A DNA stretch of 5,315 nt from NCBI GenBank assembly GCA_964343365.1, contig CAYFJI010000124.1, positions 1 through 5,315 on the forward strand, given 5' to 3'. The notes under the pieces are model-generated. The model was not told the origin of the DNA and searched no databases. It was given only the letters and a program-made list of their open reading frames with translations. The position numbers and the translations under genes are program-made. Numbering within the stretch: the first letter of the stretch is position 1; every line of letters begins with the position of its first letter. Below, one piece after another: positions 1-4,343 of this stretch. The DNA comes from CAJXWH01 sp964343365 (GTDB lineage Bacteria; Pseudomonadota; Gammaproteobacteria; Arenicellales; UBA868).

Positions 1-30
1 TTGACTTCCGCTCTTTTTTAAATGTATGAA
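1..30 (+). promoter_or_regulatory. Candidate sigma70 promoter for the hydrolase gene
   Basis: TTGACT (1-6, five of six bases of the -35 consensus) is followed after 18 bases by TATGAA (25-30, four of six bases of TATAAT). Transcription would begin near 37, leaving only about 10 untranslated bases before the ATG at 47. The -35 box sits at the window edge, so upstream context cannot be judged and the real promoter may lie outside. Confidence 0.35.
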
Positions 31-46
31 TTAATGGCTATTATCG

Positions 47-817
47 ATGAATGAAAATACTCTATTTTTGGAAACCGACAGAGGCTATTCGATTGCTACA
101 AGATCGGAGGTTGGAGACCCCCCATGGATCATCTTTCTAGGTGGATTTCGATCTGACATGGAAGGCACTAAAGCGCAATATCTATCAAATTGGTGCAAAA
201 AAAATGAACGGGCGTTTTTACGATTTGACTACTCCGGCCATGGTTCATCCGGTGGACTTTTTGAAGAAGGCACAATCAGTCGATGGACTGAAGACACGCT
301 TGAGGTGATTCAGGCTTTTACCGAGGGATCGTGCATACTTGTCGGCTCTAGCATGGGTGGTTGGATTATGCTACGTGTTGCTTTAGAGCTCGGTGACCGG
401 GTTAGTGGCCTTCTTGGTATTGCTGCAGCGCCTGATTTCACTCGAGATTTGATTACCAGAGATTTAACCTTAAGTCAGCGGCAATATCTTGAGGAGCATG
501 GTCAGATTACCTTGACCAGCGAGTATGATCCTGAAGGCTTCATCCTGAAAAAAGCATTCATAGTTAATGGTGAGGAGTGCTGTTTACTGGATCAGCCATT
601 GGATATTCAGGTTCCTGTTCGGTTATTACAAGGCTGTCAAGATAACGAAGTTCCTTGGCGCACTGCACTCCAATTGTCAAAAAGCTTGGAGGCTACGGAT
701 GTTCGGATCCAGTTACTTAAAGACGGAGACCACCGTTTATCAAGCCCCACTCAACTGGCATTGATCGGAAGTACGCTTGAAGAGCTGCTTCACACAGCTG
801 AAAGCAATTCACGTTAG
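47..817 (+). CDS. Alpha/beta hydrolase, ABHD10-like serine esterase/thioesterase
   Basis: A 256-residue soluble alpha/beta-hydrolase without a signal peptide, so probably cytoplasmic. The oxyanion-region strand is FLGGFRSD (30-37), followed by the strand and loop RFDYSGHGSSGG (59-70). The nucleophile elbow GSSMGG (100-105) places the catalytic serine at 102. The acid is probably D199 in GCQDNEVP (196-203), and the base H229 in DGDHR (226-230). The Ser-Asp and Asp-His spacings (97 and 30) match those I recall for human ABHD10, a mitochondrial acyl-protein thioesterase and acyl-glucuronide esterase; many proteobacteria have homologues of unknown substrate. The ATG at 47 is used because an in-frame TAA lies at 32-34. 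No clear SD precedes it, so initiation may be leaderless or weak. Two in-frame TAG codons end the gene (815-817 and 818-820). The fold and triad are secure; the substrate is unknown. Confidence 0.9.
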   Translation: MNENTLFLETDRGYSIATRSEVGDPPWIIFLGGFRSDMEGTKAQYLSNWCKKNERAFLRFDYSGHGSSGGLFEEGTISRWTEDTLEVIQAFTEGSCILVGSSMGGWIMLRVALELGDRVSGLLGIAAAPDFTRDLITRDLTLSQRQYLEEHGQITLTSEYDPEGFILKKAFIVNGEECCLLDQPLDIQVPVRLLQGCQDNEVPWRTALQLSKSLEATDVRIQLLKDGDHRLSSPTQLALIGSTLEELLHTAESNSR

Positions 818-877
818 TAGTTTTTTGCGGTCTAGCTCTTGAGCTATCTGAATTCGAATAAGCATTTGATTGGTGTG

Positions 878-906
878 CTGATTCGCGCTAATTGGCGTGT
901 TACTAT
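878..906 (+). promoter_or_regulatory. Candidate extended -10 promoter for xpt
   Basis: TG at 898-899, one base, then TACTAT (901-906) forms an extended -10 element with four of six hexamer matches. A weak -35 (CTGATT, 878-883) lies 17 bases upstream. Transcription would start near 913, leaving about 18 bases of leader that carry only the ribosome binding site. That leaves no room for a guanine riboswitch of the kind known upstream of Bacillus xpt. Confidence 0.35.
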
Positions 907-918
907 TTCTAAGATAAC

Positions 919-924
919 AGGAGG
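919..924 (+). promoter_or_regulatory. Strong ribosome binding site of xpt
   Basis: AGGAGG (919-924), part of a longer AGGAGGGG run, ends 6 bases before the ATG at 931. This is an ideal SD and fixes the xpt start. Confidence 0.85.
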
Positions 925-930
925 GGTAAA

Positions 931-1512
931 ATGCAGGAATTAGTCGAGAAAATACTTGATGAGGGAGAACATGTTGGCGGCGGTATTGTTAAAGTCGACA
1001 GTTTTTTAAATCATCAAGTTGACCCTCAACTCACGCGGCGGATGGCCAAGGCTATTCACGAGGGATTTCTTACAGCAGGGGTCGAAAGCATCACTCGGGT
1101 GCTTACAGCAGAGGTCAGCGGCATACCGGCAGCCTTATATGTTGCAGAAGAGTTTGGAGCACAGATCATTTATGCGCGTAAAACCCATTCTCGCACCATG
1201 ACGGGCAGCTATTATGTCGCGGAAGCAATTAGTCGGACACGTGGCATTTCCTCCGATCTGATGGTAGATCAGCGTTTTTTGAATACTCAAGATCGCGTAC
1301 TGATAATTGATGATTTTCTTGCGACGGGCGCGACCCTGACGGCCTTGGCGAAGCTGGTCAAGGAGAGCGGGGCTACTGTCTGCGGTGTTGGATGCATTAT
1401 TGAAAAACCTGAAGAAGGCGGCCGCAATATGCTGGTTGACCTTGATGCACCCATCATTACGCTTGCAAAAATTCGTTTCGATGAAAGTGGCCTGCATGTA
1501 ACGTCTTCTTAG
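931..1512 (+). CDS. xpt: Xanthine phosphoribosyltransferase
   Basis: This 193-residue protein has the same length class as Bacillus Xpt (194 residues). The enzyme transfers phosphoribose from PRPP to xanthine to give XMP, feeding guanine nucleotide synthesis by purine salvage in the cytoplasm. The PRPP-binding motif is VLIIDDFLATGAT (123-135) with the adjacent acidic pair D127-D128. The Xpt-specific N-terminal segment VDSFLNHQ (22-29) is intact and is a base-binding signature of this subfamily. The variable loop YARKTHSRTM (81-90) and the IEKPEEGGR segment (157-165) also match the family. The start follows an AGGAGG at ideal spacing. The gene ends with TAG at 1510-1512, and 59 bases separate it from the next gene with no convincing terminator, so read-through into the membrane genes is possible. 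Adenine phosphoribosyltransferase was considered, but the SFLNHQ signature argues for Xpt. Confidence 0.93.
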   Translation: MQELVEKILDEGEHVGGGIVKVDSFLNHQVDPQLTRRMAKAIHEGFLTAGVESITRVLTAEVSGIPAALYVAEEFGAQIIYARKTHSRTMTGSYYVAEAISRTRGISSDLMVDQRFLNTQDRVLIIDDFLATGATLTALAKLVKESGATVCGVGCIIEKPEEGGRNMLVDLDAPIITLAKIRFDESGLHVTSS

Positions 1513-1571
1513 ATGCGAAAAAATTTGCCTCATAGATTCTGTACTACTTCGTAGGGCTCAGATACATTACA

Positions 1572-2192
1572 TTGATTACTTTTCCACAGTTCTTAGTAAT
1601 TGTCAGTGCATCTTTATTACTGTGGGGTGGGTATGGTTATTTGAGAGATACTTTAGCAGGTAAAGTTAAACCCAACAGAGTTTCCTGGCTGCTGTGGGCT
1701 TTAACACCCGTTGTCAGTCTTGGTGCAGCGTTTTCAGTAGATGCAGATGTCTGGGCTTCGGTTAGGGTCATGGTAGGTGGATTTGTTCCTGGTGTCATAT
1801 TCTTATGTTCTTTTGTTAACAAAAACAGTTACTGGCGACTTACTCGTTTTGACTTGTTTTGTGGAGTGTTGTCGGTGACGGCTCTATTATTGTGGCAGTT
1901 AGCAGATTCGCCATTGCTCGCCGTTTCGCTTGCTACCGCAGCGAATACTTTCGCGTCAACTCCGACATTCGTAAAAGCATGGAATTTTCCAGAAACTGAA
2001 TCCCGTTTGATTTTTATCACCAGTTTCTTGAGTGCTGTTCTGATTATTCCGGTGATTCCAGTATGGACAATCGCTAATTCGGCGTTCCAGATTGGGTTGA
2101 TGTTAGCAACAGGGGCACTTCTGTTGGCAATTTATCGAAAGGATTTGGGAATTAAAAAAGAGATATTTTATCGTGGTAACAAATCAAAATAA
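1572..2192 (+). CDS. Uncharacterised multi-spanning membrane protein, PQ-loop-like
   Basis: A 206-residue, very hydrophobic protein that I do not recognise as a characterised family. By eye it has about seven membrane segments, near residues 4-24, 37-55, 60-82, 93-112, 115-134, 145-165 and 166-188. It has a short basic tail. The loop GKVKPNRVSW (30-39) and a second-half counterpart around WNFPETESRL (137-146) sit at comparable places in two halves. This suggests an internally duplicated fold, as in PQ-loop/SWEET or PnuC-like small transporters; that is inference from pattern, not a family match. The start is TTG at 1572. No in-frame ATG occurs before codon 67, and an in-frame stop lies at 1533-1535. 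The ribosome site is weak: GTAGGG at 1551-1556 is 15 bases upstream, and would be better placed for an ATT at 1566. The MATE gene follows after 14 bases, so the two probably form an operon. Confidence 0.75.
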   Translation: MITFPQFLVIVSASLLLWGGYGYLRDTLAGKVKPNRVSWLLWALTPVVSLGAAFSVDADVWASVRVMVGGFVPGVIFLCSFVNKNSYWRLTRFDLFCGVLSVTALLLWQLADSPLLAVSLATAANTFASTPTFVKAWNFPETESRLIFITSFLSAVLIIPVIPVWTIANSAFQIGLMLATGALLLAIYRKDLGIKKEIFYRGNKSK

Positions 2193-2195
2193 TTT

Positions 2196-2201
2196 GAGAA
2201 G
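2196..2201 (+). promoter_or_regulatory. Ribosome binding site deciding the TTG start of the MATE gene
   Basis: GAGAAG (2196-2201) lies 5 bases before TTG at 2207, within the 14-base gap after the preceding stop codon. The first in-frame ATG (2249) has no SD, so the TTG is favoured. Confidence 0.55.
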
Positions 2202-2206
2202 CAATT

Positions 2207-3580
2207 TTGATTAACGACCCTAAAGCTAGAATCGAAATTGTAACTTTGATGCGTATTGCATTGCCATTATCTGCTGCTTACCTCGCCGAATTTTCTATGT
2301 TTATCACTACCAAGATGGTAGTTGGCGGGCTTGGTTATATGGAATTTGCGGCGGTAGGTATTGCCGGCCACCTGTCGTTTGAAGTGTTAGTAATTCTAAT
2401 GGGGTTGTTGTCTATCGTAGGGGTGTTATGCGCTCAAGCCGAGGGGGCAGGAGACAAAAGTCGCGCTGGACTTGCCGTGCGCCAAGGGTTTTTTATTTCC
2501 TTGTTACTTGGCATCCCCTCAATGGTATTGGTATGGCATCTTGACACAATACTGGGATGGACAAATCAGGATCCCGAGATCCTTCAACTAATGGCGCCTT
2601 ATTTGCAAGGATTGAGCGGTTTCGTACTTCCAGTTCTATTTTTTGCTGTTTTGCGTAACTTTGTTTCAGCACTTGCTAAGCCTAAGGCTGTCATGGTAAT
2701 TACCGCGATAGCGGTATTCGTAAATTATTTGCTTACTCTGTGGCTGGTTGGTGGTGGATGGGGGATCCCGCCGTTGGGTCTTTTCGGCGCGGGCCTTGCT
2801 ACCAGCATTGTATCTTGGTTGATGTTCTTTGCGTTGCTATGGTATGTCTACAAAACAACTGCACTGCGCAGATACGGAATATTCTCAGTTCGCTGGAAAA
2901 TAGATGTTTCCATTTGCAAAGAAATAATGACGCTCGGTCTACCAGTGGCGGGCCTCGTATTTCTAGAAGTTGGGATGTTTGCCACTACGGCCATCCTTTC
3001 TGGTGTTATAAGTGCGGAAACCCTTGCAGCTTTTGAAATTGTGATGGCGTGGATTGGAATACCATTTGTCATTGCCTTGGGTGTTGCTGAAGCCACTATG
3101 GTGCGAGTTGCGCATGGTGTTGGCAGTAATCGGCTCGATGTTGCGGGAAAATCCGGAATGGTTGGGATGTTCATCGGGGTTTTGATCTTGGTGATGATGA
3201 TGATTGTCCCACTGGGTTTTGCTACTTATATCATCGATATTTTTATAGCTCCCTCTGATCCAGGTTTTATGGTTGTTTCTCTTTTATCGGTGGAATTTCT
3301 CTTCATCGCTGCAATTTTTCAGGTGTTTGACGGCTTACAGGCTATTGCGGCGCGTGCTTTACGAGGATTAAAAGATAGTGTTGCACCACTTTGGATAGCG
3401 GGATTTGGCTATTGGATCCTTGGAATAGGTTTCGGGTCATGGTTGGCATTTTGGATGAACCTTGATGGTGCTGGTTTATGGTGGGGGCTCGCTACTGGAT
3501 TAATGACGACTGGTTTATTGCTTGCCTTTCGCTTTCGACAGCTATCTAAGAAGTTGGAATTAAAATCTTCAATTAATTAA
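2207..3580 (+). CDS. MATE family exporter, NorM-like
   Basis: A 457-residue integral membrane protein of the multidrug and toxic compound extrusion family. These transporters have 12 helices in two six-helix lobes and export cationic drugs or metabolites in exchange for Na+ or H+. Family hallmarks are the N-lobe GGLGYMEFAAVGIAG segment (40-54), AGDKSRAGLAVRQG (81-94), and the second-lobe start LGLPVAGLVFLE (243-254). Further support comes from FQVFDGLQAIAARALRGLKD (371-390). E254 and D375 correspond to the conserved NorM residues E255 and D371 of Vibrio cholerae. The N-lobe aspartate of the usual DT-M-GxLG motif appears to be threonine (T35 in MFITTKMVVGG), which may change ion coupling. Length is normal for the family. 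The start is TTG behind GAGAAG, 14 bases after the preceding membrane gene, implying co-transcription. The substrate cannot be told from sequence. Confidence 0.92.
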   Translation: MINDPKARIEIVTLMRIALPLSAAYLAEFSMFITTKMVVGGLGYMEFAAVGIAGHLSFEVLVILMGLLSIVGVLCAQAEGAGDKSRAGLAVRQGFFISLLLGIPSMVLVWHLDTILGWTNQDPEILQLMAPYLQGLSGFVLPVLFFAVLRNFVSALAKPKAVMVITAIAVFVNYLLTLWLVGGGWGIPPLGLFGAGLATSIVSWLMFFALLWYVYKTTALRRYGIFSVRWKIDVSICKEIMTLGLPVAGLVFLEVGMFATTAILSGVISAETLAAFEIVMAWIGIPFVIALGVAEATMVRVAHGVGSNRLDVAGKSGMVGMFIGVLILVMMMIVPLGFATYIIDIFIAPSDPGFMVVSLLSVEFLFIAAIFQVFDGLQAIAARALRGLKDSVAPLWIAGFGYWILGIGFGSWLAFWMNLDGAGLWWGLATGLMTTGLLLAFRFRQLSKKLELKSSIN

Positions 3581-3634
3581 TGTTCTATTGGTGATTAAAT
3601 CATTTTTCATAAAGCGGCAGTTGGCATGGTTTTA

Positions 3635-3643
3635 TGCGATAAT
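3635..3643 (+). promoter_or_regulatory. Second possible promoter for the cupin gene (extended -10)
   Basis: TG (3635-3636), one base, then GATAAT (3638-3643) matches an extended -10 element with five of six hexamer bases. No good -35 lies 16-18 bases upstream. It would give a leader of about 50 bases and may be an alternative to the stronger promoter just downstream. Confidence 0.3.
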
Positions 3644-3646
3644 GGC

Positions 3647-3675
3647 GTGACAGAAATTTAAAAATATCATATAAA
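3647..3675 (+). promoter_or_regulatory. Sigma70 promoter for the cupin gene
   Basis: GTGACA (3647-3652) matches five of six bases of TTGACA, and TATAAA (3670-3675) matches five of six bases of TATAAT, with the optimal 17-base spacer. Transcription would start near 3682 in a very AT-rich stretch, giving a leader of about 19 bases that carries the AAGGAG site. This is the best promoter in the window and implies that the cupin gene is transcribed separately from the MATE gene. Confidence 0.6.
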
Positions 3676-3687
3676 TATATAAAAATT

Positions 3688-3693
3688 AAGGAG
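3688..3693 (+). promoter_or_regulatory. Ribosome binding site of the cupin gene
   Basis: AAGGAG (3688-3693) ends 7 bases before the ATG at 3701. The nine-base context ATTAAGGAG (3685-3693) recurs exactly at 4081-4089 in the following gap. Confidence 0.8.
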
Positions 3694-3700
3694 AATTGTC

Positions 3701-4057
3701 ATGGCGACAATAGAAGCAAAAGATTTTTCGACAGCGGCAGACGAGGTAATGACCCCCAGCAATGCAAGAATAGAAGTGGTAAACGTTGGTGGCCAAAGAG
3801 TGATGAAACTGACAGCGCAACCTGGGTGGAAATGGTCAAATGACATAAAGCCGATGGTTGGCACAGAAAGCTGTGAAGCAAAACATGTCGGAGTCATAGT
3901 GGACGGCGTAATTACATGTCAACATGACGACGGCACCCAAATCACATATTCGGCGGGTAGCGCTTATTGTATTGAACCAGGTCACGATGCTTGGGTAGAA
4001 GGTGACGTGCCCGCAGTTGCGTATGAATTCCACGGCATTTGGGGAGAGAAAGGCTGA
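3701..4057 (+). CDS. Small single-domain cupin protein
   Basis: A 118-residue soluble protein made of one cupin beta-barrel. The sequence LTAQPGWKWSNDIKP (37-51), SCEAKHVGVIVDG (57-69), HDDGTQ (75-80) and EPGHDAWVEGD (92-102) matches a widespread group of uncharacterised bacterial cupins that I recall having conserved GWKWS-x3-KP and PPGHDAW-type motifs. In the first cupin motif the usual HxH-x3,4-E metal ligands are not present: H62 occupies the place of the glutamate, and W43/W45 precede it. H62, H75 and H95 are the visible candidate ligands. It may bind a small ligand or a differently coordinated metal, and its function is unknown. It has its own promoter and SD, so it is probably a separate unit. 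The stop TGA (4055-4057) is not followed by a clear terminator, so transcription may continue into the 4058-4202 region. Confidence 0.85.
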   Translation: MATIEAKDFSTAADEVMTPSNARIEVVNVGGQRVMKLTAQPGWKWSNDIKPMVGTESCEAKHVGVIVDGVITCQHDDGTQITYSAGSAYCIEPGHDAWVEGDVPAVAYEFHGIWGEKG

Positions 4058-4060
4058 CTC

Positions 4061-4096
4061 ATGCAGTCTGTCACTAATATATTAAGGAGGCCTTAG
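4061..4096 (+). CDS. Possible 11-codon leader ORF
   Basis: ATG at 4061, three bases after the cupin stop codon, opens MQSVTNILRRP and ends with TAG at 4094-4096. It contains tandem AGG-AGG arginine codons, and these bases are themselves the SD of the next frame. No well-spaced SD precedes it, although re-initiation after the cupin stop is conceivable. An ORF this short arises easily by chance, so it is listed mainly because of its overlap with the SD at 4084-4090. Confidence 0.15.
   Translation: MQSVTNILRRP
4084..4090 (+). promoter_or_regulatory. Near-perfect Shine-Dalgarno without a conventional start codon
   Basis: AAGGAGG (4084-4090) is the strongest SD in the window after that of xpt. 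No ATG, GTG or TTG lies 4-12 bases downstream. The in-frame initiator candidates are ATT at 4098 (7 bases away) and TTG at 4110 (19 bases away, too far). Confidence 0.5.
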
Positions 4097-4174
4097 AATT
4101 CCAAAAGGTTTGATATTAACTACTGATGTTCTGGAGTCTGGCGATAACAAATTTTTGTATTCAGAGGCCTTCTT
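4084..4174 (+). promoter_or_regulatory. Possible RNA hairpin hiding the SD
   Basis: RNA bases 4084-4097 can pair with 4161-4174 at 13 of 14 positions: 11 Watson-Crick pairs, two G-U pairs and one A-A mismatch. The core is AGGCCU against AGGCCU, and the helix encloses the whole AAGGAGG. The loop is 63 bases with weak internal pairing. Such a structure would restrict ribosome access to the SD. Because AGGCCT is self-complementary, part of this match comes simply from a repeated eight-mer GAGGCCTT (4087-4094 and 4164-4171), so chance is not excluded. Confidence 0.3.
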
Positions 4175-4202
4175 TGTTAAAATAGTAGCTGGAAACGGGT
4201 AA
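4098..4202 (+). CDS. Candidate 34-residue small protein with ATT start
   Basis: An unrecognised short reading frame that begins, if translated, at ATT 4098, placed 7 bases after AAGGAGG, and ends at TAA 4200-4202. The peptide begins MPKGLILTTDVLESGD and ends FFVKIVAGNG. It has mixed composition, no signal peptide and no membrane helix. The frame is open back to a TAA at 4083-4085. ATT initiation is rare but established for infC and pcnB in Escherichia coli. A shorter version from TTG 4110 would have 30 residues but no suitably spaced SD. It lies 40 bases after the cupin gene without a terminator between, so it could be translated from the cupin transcript. It could equally be a decayed gene whose start was lost, or chance. 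Confidence 0.25.
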   Translation: MPKGLILTTDVLESGDNKFLYSEAFFVKIVAGNG

Positions 4203-4215
4203 TATTATAATTACC
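4198..4215. promoter_or_regulatory. AT-rich inverted repeat containing a perfect -10 hexamer
   Basis: GGTAAT (4198-4203) and ATTACC (4210-4215) are perfect inverted repeats around six bases. The element includes TATAAT (4206-4211). No -35 hexamer is found 16-18 bases upstream. It could be an operator over a weak promoter for the helicase, or a weak hairpin. No T-tract follows, so it is not an intrinsic terminator. Confidence 0.2.
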
Positions 4216-4222
4216 GAACGCA

Positions 4223-4249
4223 TTGAATCGAAAAAATTTTGAGTACAAT
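4223..4249 (+). promoter_or_regulatory. Candidate promoter for the helicase gene
   Basis: TTGAAT (4223-4228) and TACAAT (4244-4249, five of six bases) are separated by 15 bases, slightly shorter than optimal. Transcription would begin near 4256 and give a leader of about 88 bases. Long leaders are common for cold-induced DEAD-box helicase genes, but I see no recognised cold-shock element here. Confidence 0.35.
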
Positions 4250-4334
4250 CTGTAGGTCTAGGCTGGTATAGAGACTGCGTAACTCACACCCTTCCCACGT
4301 ACTAACTAATTGTCATCCGACATCTGGTCGGTTT

Positions 4335-4338
4335 GGAG
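4335..4338 (+). promoter_or_regulatory. Ribosome binding site deciding the TTG start of the helicase
   Basis: GGAG (4335-4338) ends 5 bases before TTG 4344. A GC-rich inverted repeat CCGAC/GTCGG (4317-4321 and 4327-4331, five-base loop) lies immediately upstream and might affect access to this site. Confidence 0.65.
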
Positions 4339-4343
4339 TTATT

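Noticed and set aside
783..826. AGCTG/CAGCT stem followed by a T-run as a terminator
   Set aside because: The stem is within the coding end, has only five pairs and lies about 20 bases from the T-run.
833..846. Perfect inverted repeat TAGCTC/GAGCTA after the hydrolase gene, with a T-run nearby
   Set aside because: The T-run (821-826) precedes the hairpin on the plus strand instead of following it, so this is not an intrinsic terminator for the upstream gene.
818..930. Purine riboswitch upstream of xpt, as in Bacillus
   Set aside because: The 113-base gap shows no recognisable three-way junction with the conserved purine-aptamer loops, and the likely promoter leaves a leader of only about 18 bases.
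1515..1528. GCGAA/TTTGC stem after xpt as a terminator
   Set aside because: Only five weak pairs including a G-T, and no T-tract follows.
1135..1533. 132-codon minus-strand frame opposite xpt
   Set aside because: It is antisense to a well-supported gene, has no ribosome site and resembles no protein I know; it is a shadow frame.
2848..3174. 108-codon minus-strand frame opposite the MATE gene
   Set aside because: It has a low-complexity Thr/Ala/Pro-rich composition typical of the antisense of a membrane protein gene.
3592..3607. TGAT/ATCA hairpin followed by five T after the MATE gene
   Set aside because: The stem is four or five A-T-rich pairs with a tiny loop, too weak to call a terminator with confidence.
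3622..3637. Sigma54-like TGGCAT...ATGC element upstream of the cupin gene
   Set aside because: The GG and GC doublets are separated by 11 bases instead of the strict 10, and a better sigma70 promoter lies just downstream.
4126..4185. ATG-started 19-codon frame within the 4098-4202 region
   Set aside because: No Shine-Dalgarno sequence precedes it, and it lies in another frame from the better-placed ATT frame.
4250..4343. Possible tRNA or structured RNA in the helicase leader
   Set aside because: Only short, isolated stems can be drawn; no cloverleaf, T-loop signature or anticodon arm is present.
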